A stretch of 64,000 nucleotides of DNA from Shinella zoogloeoides (GCF_030733845.1 NZ_CP132311.1:561501-625500); one strand, 5' to 3'; positions 53,027 through 62,849 are shown, counted from the first letter of the stretch. Program-made: numbers and translations. Notes: a model not told the origin generated them from the letters alone.

Positions 53027-53162
53027 GGGCGTCTTCTTCTGAACGGATGGCGCCCGGCGGAACCGTCGGGCCTTGAGAGGGTGCTTGAACCGGAATTAGA
53101 TGCGGTGCAAGCGAATTCCTTTCAAGGCAGATTCAAAAAAACCCATTCGACTTTCGGAAATA

Positions 53163-53900
53163 TTATTCCCAGTCCCCGATCGCTGCCTGGATGACCGCCA
53201 TCGCCGCCACGGCCGCCGTATCGGCGCGCAGGATGCGCGGGCCGAGCGGAATGGCGGTCACGAAGTCGAGGCCGCGCAGAAGCGTGCGCTCCTCGTCGGA
53301 AAAGCCGCCTTCCGGGCCGACGAGCAGGGCCAGCTTGCGCTCCTTTATGCCTTGCAGCACCGGCAGCGGATTCTGGCTGCCATGGCCCTCGTCGCAGAAG
53401 ACGATGCGCCGCTCGCGCGGCCAGTCGGCGAGGAGGTCGTCGAGCCTCCTCGGCGCCGCCACCTGCGGAATGGCCAAAATGCCGCACTGTTCCGCCGCTT
53501 CGACGGCATTGGCCTCCAGCCGTTCGAGGCTGGTGATCTTGCCCTGCACATGCTGCGTCATGACGGGCTGGAGAACGCCGGCGCCCATTTCCACCGCCTT
53601 CTGCACCAGATAGTCGAGCCGCCCGACCTTCAACGGCGCGAAGAGATAGTGAAGGTCGGAAGGGGCGGGCTGCGGCCGGGTCTGTTCCACCGGCATCAGC
53701 AGCAGGCGCTTGCGGGTCGGGAAGGAAAGCTCGGCCCGCCACTCGCCGTCGCGCCCGTTGAAGACGAGCACGGCATCGCCTTCGGCCATGCGCAGCACGT
53801 TGGCGAGATAGTGGAAATGTTCCTTCGCGGCCTCGAAGCCTTGTCCCGCTGCGAGGGCGTCGCCGACGAAGAGGCGCTGCATCCGATAGTTGGCGCGCAT
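53163..53900 (-). CDS. rsmE: 16S rRNA (uracil-N3)-methyltransferase
   Basis: A 245-residue SPOUT-class methyltransferase that modifies U1498 of 16S rRNA. Visible are the N-terminal PUA-like part ([31 protein letters not shown]), the [25 protein letters not shown] block, and the SAM knot [13 protein letters not shown] followed by [17 protein letters not shown]. It lies 10 nt downstream of the phosphate transporter on the same strand, so they are probably co-transcribed. Confidence 0.96.
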   Translation of the reverse strand: MRANYRMQRLFVGDALAAGQGFEAAKEHFHYLANVLRMAEGDAVLVFNGRDGEWRAELSFPTRKRLLLMPVEQTRPQPAPSDLHYLFAPLKVGRLDYLVQKAVEMGAGVLQPVMTQHVQGKITSLERLEANAVEAAEQCGILAIPQVAAPRRLDDLLADWPRERRIVFCDEGHGSQNPLPVLQGIKERKLALLVGPEGGFSDEERTLLRGLDFVTAIPLGPRILRADTAAVAAMAVIQAAIGDWE

Positions 53901-53910
53901 GGTCGGCCTC

Positions 53911-55413
53911 TTACGTGAACAGCAGGTTGAGGGCGAGGAAGACGAGGGCGGAAAGGACCGCCGAGATAGGCAGGGTCACGATCCAGGCCGAGACGATGGT
54001 CATGAAATGCGAGCGCCGCACGAGATAGCGCCGGCGCGTCTCGTCCGGGTTCGACGGCTCTTCTTCAGGCGCGATGCGGTTGCCGCGGTTGCGGATATAG
54101 TCGATGCGGCGCTGCGAGTTGCGCGTGTACCATTCGCGGAACAGGCCGACGCCGAAGACGGCCCCGACGGCGATGTGCGTCGAGGAGACGGGAATGGCGA
54201 AGGCGGAGGCCGTCAGCACGGCGACAGCGGAGGAGAGCGCCACGCAGAAGGCGCGCATCGGGTTGAGCTTGGTGATCTCGTTGCCGACGATGCGGATGAG
54301 GCGCGGGCCGAAGAGCAGCAGGCCGAGCGAGATGCCGAAGGCGCCGATGACCATCACCCAGAGCGGAATGGCCGCCGTGCTGCCGTCCGTGCCGGAGCGC
54401 AGCGCCGAGACCACGCCGTAGAGCGGGCCGACGGCATTCGACACGTCGTTCGCCCCGTGTGCGAAGGAAAGCAGCGCCGCCGAACAGATCAGCGGGATGC
54501 GGAAGAGCGTGCGCAGCGACTGGTTGCGGTTGTCGAGGCCTTCCGCATGGCGGCGGATGATCGGGCGCGTAACGACATAGGTGGCGATGCCGAAGGCAAG
54601 GCCGATGAGGAGCGCCTTGGAGAAGGAGAGATCGTAGAAGCGGTTCGTGCCGCCATTGGCGAGGAACGCGGCGAAGGAGCCCGCCATGATCGCCACGAGC
54701 ACCGGAACCCAGGTCTTGGCCGCGTCGATCTTGTCGTCGCGGTAGATGATGAATTCCTTGATGAAGTAGAGGAAGGCCGCCGCGATCACGCCGCCCAGGA
54801 TCGGCGAGACGGTCCAGCTCACGACGATGACGGCGATGGCGTCCCATTGCACGCTGTGGAAGCCGCTGGCCGCCGCGCCGGCGCCGATGACGCCGCCGAT
54901 GATGGCATGGGTGGTGGAGATCGGCGCATTGGCGAGCGTTGCGATGTTGATCCACAGCGCGGCCGAGACGAGGGCCGCCATCATGGCAAGCGCGTAGGCA
55001 TCGGGGGTCGGAAAGATCGCGCGGTCGACGATGCCGGAGGCGACGGTCTGCGCCACGCCCTGTCCGGCCAGCAAGGCCCCGGCGATCTCGAAGACCGCGG
55101 CGATGACGAGCGCGACACCCATGCTCATGGCGCGCGCGCCGACGGCAGCGCCCACATTGTTCGTCACGTCGTTCGCGCCGATGTTCATGGCCATGTAGGC
55201 CGCGAGCGCCGCGGTGACGGCGACGACGAGCACGCCCGGCGTGCCGGTGGCGAAACTGCTGGCGACGGCCATGGCGATCAGCAGGAAGACCAGGGAGATG
55301 CCCACGCCCGTCCACGACCGCAGCACGAAATGCGTGGCCTGTTCGGTGAAGGTGAGTTTTTCGAGGTCCTTGTCCAGCGTCGGCTTGCGAAGCTGGACCT
55401 GAGAATTCGCCAT
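53911..55413 (-). CDS. pit: Inorganic phosphate transporter, PiT family
   Basis: A 500-residue polytopic membrane protein. The two inverted-repeat PiT signatures are [20 protein letters not shown] (about residue 77) and [18 protein letters not shown] (about 315), each with the conserved GANDVxNxxG. It imports metal-phosphate by proton symport at low affinity. A 40-residue cytoplasmic N-terminus precedes the first helix. A loop with [29 protein letters not shown] lies near the C-terminus. It is the first gene of a run with rsmE. Confidence 0.93.
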   Translation of the reverse strand: MANSQVQLRKPTLDKDLEKLTFTEQATHFVLRSWTGVGISLVFLLIAMAVASSFATGTPGVLVVAVTAALAAYMAMNIGANDVTNNVGAAVGARAMSMGVALVIAAVFEIAGALLAGQGVAQTVASGIVDRAIFPTPDAYALAMMAALVSAALWINIATLANAPISTTHAIIGGVIGAGAAASGFHSVQWDAIAVIVVSWTVSPILGGVIAAAFLYFIKEFIIYRDDKIDAAKTWVPVLVAIMAGSFAAFLANGGTNRFYDLSFSKALLIGLAFGIATYVVTRPIIRRHAEGLDNRNQSLRTLFRIPLICSAALLSFAHGANDVSNAVGPLYGVVSALRSGTDGSTAAIPLWVMVIGAFGISLGLLLFGPRLIRIVGNEITKLNPMRAFCVALSSAVAVLTASAFAIPVSSTHIAVGAVFGVGLFREWYTRNSQRRIDYIRNRGNRIAPEEEPSNPDETRRRYLVRRSHFMTIVSAWIVTLPISAVLSALVFLALNLLFT

Positions 55414-55484
55414 TCATGCTGCTCCGTCTTTGCCGACAGGCACTATCGCCTCATGGCATCGGCGGCAATATGACAATGGCCAGA

Positions 55485-56009
55485 TCAGGTGCCGGTCGTG
55501 CCGTTTTTGGCAATGGGTCCGAGCCCGGCGAGGATTTTCTGCTCGAAGGCGAGGATGAGCGTCTTCAGGCCCGGTTCCTGCACGCGGCTTGCCGCCTCCG
55601 CGCAATCGACCCATTCGGCCTGGCGTTCGCCCTTTTCGGGAAAGTTCTTGCAGATGTCGTCGACGGCGAGGGCGAAGACGCGCACCCGGCAATCGACCTT
55701 CAGCCCTTCCGGCAGGCCCTTCATATAGTGGTAGTTGCCGATCGGTTCGTTGTCGACGACGCCCTTGACGCCGGCTTCTTCCCAGGCTTCCCGGGCAGCG
55801 GCGGCGGACGCGCTCTTGCCGTCCATCGGCCAGCCCTTGGGAATGACCCAGCGGCCGGTATCGCGGCTGGTGATGAGGAGGATCTCGACCGCCGAACGCT
55901 TCTTCTTCACCCGATAGCACAGCGCTCCATATTGCTCGCGGACGGGCCGCCGGAACATGAGATGAACGTCGCTGGCAATACGGTTGAGAATGTTCAAGGT
56001 CTTTTTCAT
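55485..56009 (-). CDS. NUDIX hydrolase
   Basis: A 174-residue Nudix protein. The Nudix box reads GWPMDGKSASAAAAREAWEEAGV. The catalytic REAWEEAGV end is intact, but the first conserved Glu (Gx5E) is Lys. VIPKG just before it is typical of the diphosphoinositol/diadenosine polyphosphate-type branch. It hydrolyses a nucleoside-diphosphate-like substrate; which one is unknown. The gap to the pit gene downstream is about 70 nt. The Shine-Dalgarno AAAAGGA sits almost against the ATG, so the true start may lie slightly downstream. Confidence 0.87.
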   Translation of the reverse strand: MKKTLNILNRIASDVHLMFRRPVREQYGALCYRVKKKRSAVEILLITSRDTGRWVIPKGWPMDGKSASAAAAREAWEEAGVKGVVDNEPIGNYHYMKGLPEGLKVDCRVRVFALAVDDICKNFPEKGERQAEWVDCAEAASRVQEPGLKTLILAFEQKILAGLGPIAKNGTTGT

Positions 56010-56078
56010 TCCTTTTATCGGGATACGCTCGCTGAGTCGTTATCGGATATCTTGCTTGCGCGAGATTTGCGGCGCAAG

Positions 56079-56873
56079 TCAGGCTTGTGGGAGAGTCCCG
56101 TGTTTTTGCATGCGCAATTGGGAGATTCTCTGCCATTCGCCACTGCGCTCGGCTTCCCGGATCGCGACGGCGATATAGTCCATATGCGCTTGGGCGGCAT
56201 GCCGCGCCGCAGGCCCGTCGCCGGCCATGATCGCGGCATAGATCGCCTCGTGCTGGGCGAGCAGGTGTCCGCGCGCTTCCGGCGAGGAGAAAACGAGGTG
56301 GCGGTGGAAAAAGATCCCCTGCGCCAGCAGCCGGTAGCAGGCCCTGAGCGTATGGAGCAGCACGATATTGTGCGCCGCCTCGCCGACGGCGTTGTGTAAT
56401 TCGACATCGGTTTCCAGCTCCGCGTCGAACGAGCCGTTTTCATGCGCCGCGCGCATCGCCCCCATGATGCGGGTCAGCATCTGCCGGTCGTAGTCCGTCG
56501 CCCGGCGCGCGGCGAGTTCCGCAGTGATGCCCTCCAGCTCGCGGCGGTATTCGATATAGTCCTCCGTCGCCCGCTGGTGGCGGGCGATGAGGTCGACGAC
56601 GGGGCGGGAGAAGACCTGGCCGATGATGTCGGCGACATAGGTGCCGCCGCCGTGCTGGCTGATCAGCAGCCCGCGGTTCTCCAGCTCCTTCAGTGCCTCG
56701 CGCAGGATCGGCCGAGACACGTCGAAACGCTTGGAAAGTTCCCGCTCACCGGGCAGCCGGTCGCCGTCGCGCAGCACGCCCTCGAGCAGCAATAGCTCGA
56801 TCTGCCGCACGACCTCGTCGGAGGTCCGGCTGTGGCTGATGCGGCCGAAAAGGTCGAAGGCGGTGTCTGTCAC
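56079..56873 (-). CDS. GntR-family regulator, FadR/FCD subfamily
   Basis: A 264-residue regulator. The winged HTH is DEVVRQIELLLLEGVLRDGDRLPGERELSKRFDVSRPILREALKELENRGLL (about residues 19-70), followed by GGGTYVADI. The FCD helical domain (about residues 90-245) includes RRELEGITAELAARRAT and the metal-ligand-like LHNAVGEAAHN and HEAIYAAIMAGD. FCD members sense organic acids such as glycolate or lactate. The glycolate oxidase genes lie 3 kb away, so a role there is possible but not supported by adjacency. It is divergent from the DUF3422 gene. Confidence 0.9.
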   Translation of the reverse strand: MTDTAFDLFGRISHSRTSDEVVRQIELLLLEGVLRDGDRLPGERELSKRFDVSRPILREALKELENRGLLISQHGGGTYVADIIGQVFSRPVVDLIARHQRATEDYIEYRRELEGITAELAARRATDYDRQMLTRIMGAMRAAHENGSFDAELETDVELHNAVGEAAHNIVLLHTLRACYRLLAQGIFFHRHLVFSSPEARGHLLAQHEAIYAAIMAGDGPAARHAAQAHMDYIAVAIREAERSGEWQRISQLRMQKHGTLPQA

Positions 56874-57017
56874 GCCGCCACTCTACCAATGCGCGCGGAA
56901 ACTGGTCAATAATCTTGTCCACTCTTCTCCTGTGGCCCTGCGTCAATGCGCCCTATCGGCGCATCCCTGACATTTGTTAAGACTATGCTGTTGCACATGA
57001 GGGGAAGGTGCAGACAC

Positions 57018-58295
57018 ATGGCAAAAGGCAGCTTCGCCTTTCCGCAGGCGACAGCGCGTGCGCAGGCGCTCGGCGAAATTCATGCAAGACCGTATGCGCT
57101 GGTGCCGTCGCCGCGCGTCATCTTCCAGCTTGCGTTCCTCACGGAAGGCGGCTCGGCGGTGGACCATGCGGTAATGGCGGAACTGTCGCGCTCGCGCGGC
57201 ATCTCGCCGCCGGGGCGCGATTCCAGCCACCACGTTTTGAGCTGGGGGCAGGGCACGCTGCGCTGGGAGCGGCATACGGAATTCTCGACCTATTTCTGGG
57301 ATGCGCCCGCGCCGGAGAAATTCGGCGGCGAGGTTCCGGTGCATCCGTTCGGCGACAGCTTTTCGCCGCCCGGCACGCTGATCTCCGGCATCCGCCTCGA
57401 AATCCGGCCGGATTCGCCGGAAGCGCGCGAGGCGGTCTCGGCGTTCGACCCGACGAGCCTCTGTTACAGCGAGATCAAGAACGGCCAGGGCGTCGTGCTC
57501 ACCGACTTCCGCCAGAACGGTGACGGGCTGACGCAGATCCTCGTCATCGACCGCGGCATGACGGAGGCCGGGCGCGGCGCGCTCGTCCAGCGCCTGCTCG
57601 ACATCGAGACCTATCGCACGCTGGCCATGATGGGCCTGCCGCTCGCCCAGTCGCTTTCGCCGGATATCCGCCGCATCGAGGACGGGCTGACGGGCATCAC
57701 CAACGCGATGAAGCAGCACGCCCGCGAAAAGGCCGACGAGCTGCTGACGGAAATCACCCGGCTTGCGGCGGAGCTGGAGGCGAATGCCGCGCTCAGCCTC
57801 TACCGCTTCGGCGCCAGCCGCGCCTATTACGGCATCGTGCAGGAGCGCATCCGCACCCTGGCGGAAATGGCGGTGCCCGGCTACGAAACGCTCGGCTTCT
57901 TCCTCGAGCGGCGCCTGGCGCCCGCCATGCGCACCTGTCAGTCGGTCGAGGAGCGGCAGGCGAACCTGTCACGAAAGCTCGCCCGCGCCACGGCGCTGCT
58001 CAGGAGCTGGATCGACGTGGAGCTGGAACAGCTCAACTCGACGCTGCTCAATTCGATGGACCGGCGCGCCAAGCTGCAGCTCCGCCTGCAGCAGACCGTC
58101 GAAGGCCTGTCCGTGGCGGCGATCTCCTACTATGTCGTCGGGCTTTTCGGTTATGTCGCCAAGGCGGCGCACGGGTTGGGCCTGCCGGTGAAGCCGGAAA
58201 CGCTGACCGGCATCGCGGTGCCCTTCGTCATCCTCGGCATGTGGCTGCTCGTTCGCGCGATCCGTCATCGCCACGCGGAAGAGGACAAGCACTGA
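57018..58295 (+). CDS. DUF3422-family membrane protein
   Basis: A protein of about 425 residues starting KGSFAFPQATARAQALGEIHARPYALVPSPRVI, the family's N-terminal motif. The central region is a long helical, coiled-coil-like segment (NAMKQHAREKADELLTEITRLAAELEANAAL, then a second stretch ending RRAKLQLRLQQTVEGLSVAAISYYVVGL). The C-terminus has two membrane helices (about residues 360-378 and 395-415). Earlier in-frame ATGs exist, but this one matches the family start. Function unknown. Such proteins look like membrane-anchored coiled-coil proteins. Confidence 0.87.
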   Translation: MAKGSFAFPQATARAQALGEIHARPYALVPSPRVIFQLAFLTEGGSAVDHAVMAELSRSRGISPPGRDSSHHVLSWGQGTLRWERHTEFSTYFWDAPAPEKFGGEVPVHPFGDSFSPPGTLISGIRLEIRPDSPEAREAVSAFDPTSLCYSEIKNGQGVVLTDFRQNGDGLTQILVIDRGMTEAGRGALVQRLLDIETYRTLAMMGLPLAQSLSPDIRRIEDGLTGITNAMKQHAREKADELLTEITRLAAELEANAALSLYRFGASRAYYGIVQERIRTLAEMAVPGYETLGFFLERRLAPAMRTCQSVEERQANLSRKLARATALLRSWIDVELEQLNSTLLNSMDRRAKLQLRLQQTVEGLSVAAISYYVVGLFGYVAKAAHGLGLPVKPETLTGIAVPFVILGMWLLVRAIRHRHAEEDKH

Positions 58296-58304
58296 TCCGG
58301 CAGG

Positions 58305-58814
58305 TCAGGTGGAAAGGTCGCACTGGTAGCTGGGCTCGCCGTTCGTGACGGCAAAGCCCGTCGTCCAGCCGAAACCGCTTTGGTCCTGCGCCGCGAGCTT
58401 CTTCTGCGCCGCAAGGCCGCGTGCCTTGAAGGCTGCCTCCGCTGCTTTCAGGGCGTCCGCCGGAAAGACCACGGCGTGCGAGCTGAACCCGCTTTCGAGC
58501 GGGGTGATATAGGCGTCGATCTGCCTCACCGGCACGCCCCGCCAGGTGCCGTCCGTCACCGGCAGGGCGATGTGCAGATAATCCTCCACCGGCGTGACGG
58601 TGGGCGTGCCGAAGGCCGCCTCGTAGCCGGCGGGGATGACCACTGTGCCTTCCTTGCGGGCGAAGGCATAACTCGACTGGAGCAACGCGCCCAGCGCATC
58701 GGTATAGCTGCAGGCGTCGTCGAAGCCTTCGAGCAGCGGATCGAGCGGCACGGCGCTCGCCGGTGCCGCCGCCAGCCCGAGCAGGGCCGCCAAGCCTATC
58801 GTTCTGCCGATCAT
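58305..58814 (-). CDS. Secreted hypothetical protein
   Basis: A 169-residue protein with signal peptide IGRTIGLAALLGLAAAPASAV. Start: the ATG with GGGAGGA upstream; the upstream part of the frame overlaps the LysR gene end. The mature region is mixed alpha/beta with two cysteines (DDACSYTD and the C-terminal YQCDLST) that may form a disulfide. No catalytic motif was seen. It lies directly downstream of the LysR gene on the same strand (41-nt gap) and could be its co-transcribed partner. The family is not recognised. Confidence 0.72.
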   Translation of the reverse strand: MIGRTIGLAALLGLAAAPASAVPLDPLLEGFDDACSYTDALGALLQSSYAFARKEGTVVIPAGYEAAFGTPTVTPVEDYLHIALPVTDGTWRGVPVRQIDAYITPLESGFSSHAVVFPADALKAAEAAFKARGLAAQKKLAAQDQSGFGWTTGFAVTNGEPSYQCDLST

Positions 58815-58855
58815 GCATCTTCCTCCCTGGATATCTGCAAGCCAGCCGGTCGTCG

Positions 58856-59752
58856 TCACCGCTCCCAATAGGGCAGGGGACCGTAGAGATCGGCGAGATA
58901 ATCGATGAACAGCCGCACCTTGACCGGCAGGAACTGCCGGCTCGGATAGACGGCGGAGAGCACCACGTTGCGCGAGCCTTCATAGTCCGGCAGCACCTGG
59001 CTGAGCTCTCCGGTCTTCAGCGCCGGGCCGACATCCCAGGTCGAGCGCAGCGCGATGCCCATGCCGGAGAACACCGCCTCGCGCACCACCTCGCTGGAAT
59101 TGGTGTAGAGCGGTCCGTGCGGGCGATAGGTGACGTTGCCTTCCGGGCCCTCCAGCCGCCAGACATCCTGCGTGTGCGGCGGCAGGCAGACGTGGTTCGC
59201 TAGGTCCTCCAGCGAGGCCGGCATGCCGTGGCGGGCGATGTAGTCCGGCGAGGCGCAGAGCACGCGCCGCACCGAGGCGAGCCTGCGCGCGACGAGCGAG
59301 GAATCCGACAGTTCGCCGATGCGGATCGCCAGGTCGAAGCCGCCGCCGACGATGTCGGAGAAGTCGTCGGTCAGGAGGAGATTGACGACGAGTTCCGGAT
59401 AGGCGTCCATGAAGCCCTTGAGATTGGGCGCGATGTGCATGCGGCCGAAGGAGGTGGGGGCGGAAATCCGCAAGGTGCCGCGCACCGCGCCGGACCGGCC
59501 GGAAACGAATGCTTCCGCCTCCTCGATCCCAGAGAGAATGCCGACGATGCGCTCGTAGAAGCCCTGGCCCGCTTCCGTCAGTGAAATCTGCCGGGTGGTG
59601 CGCTGGAAAAGTCGGGTGCCGAGGCGTTCCTCCAGCCGTTTCACGCGCTTGGAGACGACGGCGGGCGAAAGCCCGAGGGCCCGCCCCGCCGCCGACATGC
59701 TTCCCATTGAAATGACGCGGGAGAAGATTTCGAGATCGCCGAGATTTGTCAC
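58856..59752 (-). CDS. LysR-family transcriptional regulator (CrgA/AaeR-like subgroup)
   Basis: A 298-residue regulator. The HTH is LGDLEIFSRVISMGSMSAAGRALGLSPAVVSKRVKRLEERLG, then LFQRTTRQISLTEAGQGFYERI. The effector domain has GTLRISAPTSFGRMHIAPNLKGFMDAYPELVV and the FDLAIRIGEL block of this subgroup. It is divergent from glcD with a 239-nt spacer, so the glycolate oxidase operon is the natural candidate target. Confidence 0.9.
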   Translation of the reverse strand: MTNLGDLEIFSRVISMGSMSAAGRALGLSPAVVSKRVKRLEERLGTRLFQRTTRQISLTEAGQGFYERIVGILSGIEEAEAFVSGRSGAVRGTLRISAPTSFGRMHIAPNLKGFMDAYPELVVNLLLTDDFSDIVGGGFDLAIRIGELSDSSLVARRLASVRRVLCASPDYIARHGMPASLEDLANHVCLPPHTQDVWRLEGPEGNVTYRPHGPLYTNSSEVVREAVFSGMGIALRSTWDVGPALKTGELSQVLPDYEGSRNVVLSAVYPSRQFLPVKVRLFIDYLADLYGPLPYWER

Positions 59753-59950
59753 GCGCCGTTTTCCTTAAAGCCGCCCCTGGCCGGGTGGTAGGCTGCATGC
59801 GATTGCGCCGACTCCCGGGCACGCGACTGTCGCATTCGCGCTCCGGACGGTCAATCGCCTCTCGTTGCTACCGCCGCGTTTGGCGGTGGACGGCGGGTTG
59901 ATGGTTGCCGGTGCGGCGGAAGTGCTTAGTATTTGCACCATGAAGGTGTG

Positions 59951-59973
59951 AGTGGTAAAGAAAAAAGACCACT
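59951..59973 (+). promoter_or_regulatory. Dyad in the glcD leader
   Basis: AGTGGT and ACCACT form a perfect inverted repeat around an 11-nt A-rich spacer, 18 nt before the glcD start and next to its Shine-Dalgarno (GGAGG). It may be an operator for the divergent LysR or another regulator. Confidence 0.35.
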
Positions 59974-59991
59974 TGAAAATGGAGGACGGAG

Positions 59992-61428
59992 ATGGATCAG
60001 ATCGGGTTCCTGGAGCCGCGGCCGGCGGTTCTTGCCCGCCGCCGCGAGATCGTCGCCGACCTTCTCGATCTCCTGCCGGAAGGCTGTCTCGTGCATGAGC
60101 CGCGCGAGCTCGTGCCCTTCGAGACCGACGCTTTCGTCTCCTACCGCCGCCTGCCGCTCGCCGTCGCCCTGCCAGAGACGACGCGCGAGGTCGCCGCCGT
60201 GCTCAAATACTGTCATCGCTACGGCGTGCCGGTCGTGCCGCGCGGTGCCGGCACCTCGCTTTCGGGCGGCGCGATCCCGCAAGAGGACGCCGTCGTCATC
60301 GGCCTCTCGAAGATGTCGAAGATCCTTGATGTCGATTACGCCAACCGGACGGCGACCGTTCAGGCCGGCGTCACCAATCTCAACATTTCCGAGGCCGTGT
60401 CCGCCGACGGCTATTTCTATGCGCCCGATCCGAGCTCGCAGCTCGCCTGCACGATCGGCGGCAATATCGGCATGAATTCCGGCGGCGCGCATTGCCTGAA
60501 GTACGGGGTGACGACCAACAACCTGCTCGGCGTCAAGCTGGTGCTGATCGACGGGACGATCGTCGATCTCGGTGGCAAGGCGCTCGATGCTGGCGGGCTC
60601 GACCTGCTCGGCCTCGTCTGCGGCGGCGAGGGCCAGCTCGGCATCGTCACCGAGGCGACGGTGCGCCTCATCGCCAAGCCCGAGGGCGCGCGCCCGGTGC
60701 TCTTCGGCTTCGACAGTTCGGAGGAGGCGGGCGCCTGCGTCTCCGATATCATTGCCGCCGGCATCATCCCCGTCGCCATCGAGTTCATGGACAAGCCGGC
60801 CATCGAGATCTGCGAGGCCTTCGCCCAGGCCGGCTATCCGATGGATGTCGAGGCGCTGCTGATCGTCGAGGTCGAGGGCTCCGAGGCGGAGATGGACGCG
60901 ATGCTTTCAAGCATCATCGAGATCGCGGGGCGCCATGGCGTGAAGGTCGTCAAGGAAAGCCAGTCGGCGACCGAGGCGGCGCTCATCTGGAAGGGCCGCA
61001 AATCCGCCTTCGGCGCCACCGGCCGCATCGCCGACTATATCTGCATGGATGGCACGGTGCCGCTCGGCCAACTGTCTCATGTGCTGCGCGGCACGGCGGA
61101 GATCGTCGCGAAATACGGCCTGCGCGTCGCCAACGTCTTCCACGCCGGCGACGGCAACATGCATCCGCTGATCCTGTTCAACGCCAACGACCCGGAGGAC
61201 GCGGCGCGCGCGGAAGCGGCCGGCAACGATATCCTGAAACTCTGCGTCGATGCTGGCGGCTGCCTTACCGGCGAGCACGGCGTCGGCATCGAGAAGCGCG
61301 ACCTGATGCGCCATCAATATTCGCAAACTGACCTCGCCCAGCAGATGGCCGTGCGCGCCGCCTTCGATCCGCAATGGCTGCTCAATCCCTCGAAGGTCTT
61401 CCCGCTTGAAGGGCGCCCCGCCGCATGA
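59992..61428 (+). CDS. glcD: Glycolate oxidase FAD-linked subunit GlcD
   Basis: A 478-residue FAD-binding oxidase of the GlcD/D-lactate dehydrogenase type. The FAD loop is VPRGAGTSLSGGAIPQEDAVVIGLSKM, then IGGNIGMNSGGAHCLKYGVTTNNLLGVKLV and GGEGQLGIVTEATVRL. The C-terminal cap includes VFHAGDGNMHPLILF and CLTGEHGVGIEKRDLM. GlcDEF oxidises glycolate to glyoxylate and passes electrons to the quinone pool. GGAGG precedes the ATG. The stop overlaps the glcE start (ATGA). A divergent LysR gene lies upstream. Confidence 0.94.
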   Translation: MDQIGFLEPRPAVLARRREIVADLLDLLPEGCLVHEPRELVPFETDAFVSYRRLPLAVALPETTREVAAVLKYCHRYGVPVVPRGAGTSLSGGAIPQEDAVVIGLSKMSKILDVDYANRTATVQAGVTNLNISEAVSADGYFYAPDPSSQLACTIGGNIGMNSGGAHCLKYGVTTNNLLGVKLVLIDGTIVDLGGKALDAGGLDLLGLVCGGEGQLGIVTEATVRLIAKPEGARPVLFGFDSSEEAGACVSDIIAAGIIPVAIEFMDKPAIEICEAFAQAGYPMDVEALLIVEVEGSEAEMDAMLSSIIEIAGRHGVKVVKESQSATEAALIWKGRKSAFGATGRIADYICMDGTVPLGQLSHVLRGTAEIVAKYGLRVANVFHAGDGNMHPLILFNANDPEDAARAEAAGNDILKLCVDAGGCLTGEHGVGIEKRDLMRHQYSQTDLAQQMAVRAAFDPQWLLNPSKVFPLEGRPAA

Positions 61429-62624
61429 CGCCGATCCACGAACCGCTTTCCGAAGAAGGGGCCGCGCGCCTCATCCAGGTTGCCGCCCTCTCCAGGACGC
61501 CCCTTGTCATCCGCGGCGGCGGCACACGCAGCCTCCATGCCGCGCCCGACGGGGCGGATGCGCTTTCGGCGCGCGGCCTTTCCGGCATCGTCGCCTACAA
61601 TCCCGCTGAGATGACCATGACGGCCCGCGCCGGCACGCCGCTGGAGGTGGTGGAGGCGGCGCTGGCCGAAAAGCGCCAGATGCTCGCCTTCGAGCCGAAC
61701 GACCTGCGCGGCGTGCTCGGCACATCCGGTATCCCCACCATCGGCGGCGTCTTCGCCACCAACGCCTCCGGCCCCCGGCGCTTCGTGGCGGGCGCGGCGC
61801 GCGACAGCCTGCTCGGCGTGCGCTTCGTCAACGGCAGGGGCGAGATCGTGAAGGCCGGCGGCCGGGTGATGAAGAACGTCACCGGCCTCGATCTCGTCAA
61901 GCTGCTTGCCGGCTCGCACGGATCGCTGGCGCTCCTGACGGAAGTCACCTTCCGCCTGCTGCCCGTGCCGGAAACATCGCTCACCCTCGTCGTCTCCGGT
62001 CTCAACGACGCCGAGGCCGCCGCCGCGATGGCGACGGCCATGTCCATGTCGGTGGAGGTCTCCGGCGCGGCCCACCTGCCGGAAAGCGTGCGCGGCCGTT
62101 TCGCCGGCGGCGCGCTGCCGGACGGCGCGGCCACCGTGCTGCGCCTCGAAGGCCTTTCCGCCTCCGTCACCGTGCGCGCGGAAAAGCTTGCCGCCGCCAT
62201 GACCGGCTTCGGTTCGCTCTCGCGCCTCGACGCGGACGTCACGCGCCGCCTCTGGCGTGAGATCCGCGACGGCGCGCCCTATGCCGACGGCACGCCGCGC
62301 CCGCTCTGGCGCGTCTCCGCCGCCCCGATCGCCGGCCAGCAGCTCGTCGCAGCCCTTCGTCTGGAAACCGGCGTGGATGCCTTCTACGACTGGCAGGGCG
62401 GCCTCGTCTGGCTGCGCATGGAGGCCGATCCCGAAGCCGAGATGCTGCGCCGTTACCTCAAGGCCGTCGGCGGCGGGCATGCCACGCTGCTGCGGGCCCG
62501 GCCGGACGTGCTGGCGGCGACCGAGGCGTTCCAGCCGCAGGCCGACGCCGTCGCGGCGCTTTCGGCGCGGGTGAAGGCGAGCTTCGATCCGGCGGGGTTG
62601 TTCGTGTCGCGGATGGTGGGGTGA
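61425..62624 (+). CDS. glcE: Glycolate oxidase subunit GlcE
   Basis: A 399-residue second FAD-binding subunit. Typical blocks are VIRGGGTRSLHAAPDGADALSARG, LRGVLGTSGIPTIGGVFATNASGPRRFVAGAARDSLLGVRFV and GGRVMKNVTGLDLVKLLAGSHGSLALLTEVTFRLLPVP. It pairs with GlcD, and both are needed for activity. The ATG overlaps the glcD stop by 4 nt. A long inverted-repeat element follows before glcF, so operon continuity depends on read-through of that element. Confidence 0.93.
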   Translation: MTPIHEPLSEEGAARLIQVAALSRTPLVIRGGGTRSLHAAPDGADALSARGLSGIVAYNPAEMTMTARAGTPLEVVEAALAEKRQMLAFEPNDLRGVLGTSGIPTIGGVFATNASGPRRFVAGAARDSLLGVRFVNGRGEIVKAGGRVMKNVTGLDLVKLLAGSHGSLALLTEVTFRLLPVPETSLTLVVSGLNDAEAAAAMATAMSMSVEVSGAAHLPESVRGRFAGGALPDGAATVLRLEGLSASVTVRAEKLAAAMTGFGSLSRLDADVTRRLWREIRDGAPYADGTPRPLWRVSAAPIAGQQLVAALRLETGVDAFYDWQGGLVWLRMEADPEAEMLRRYLKAVGGGHATLLRARPDVLAATEAFQPQADAVAALSARVKASFDPAGLFVSRMVG

Positions 62625-62657
62625 GGGGACATTTATGGACGGTATTGCAATGATCCA

Positions 62658-62810
62658 CCCCCCTCTGGCCTGCCGGCCATCTCCCCCTCACGGGGGGAGA
62701 TCGGATGGAGAGCCGCTTCGCCCATCTTCGACGGTGCAATTCGAGCGAGGTTTCCGCCTCTTGCCGATCTCCCCCCTTGAGGGGGAGATGGCCGGCAGGC
62801 CAGAGGGGGG
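62658..62810. repeat. Long palindromic mosaic repeat between glcE and glcF
   Basis: The outer 31-nt arms (62658-62688 and 62780-62810) are a perfect inverted repeat. It contains CTCTGGCCTGCCGGCC and CATCTCCCCCT. Within each end is a smaller hairpin (ATCTCCCCC/GGGGGAGAT type). The element resembles the RIME-type intergenic mosaic repeats described in rhizobia, but I have not matched it to a named family. It lies inside an operon. Confidence 0.8.
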
Positions 62811-62849
62811 TATCCCCGCCGCGCCCTTCGACGAAAAGGACGCTCGCTG

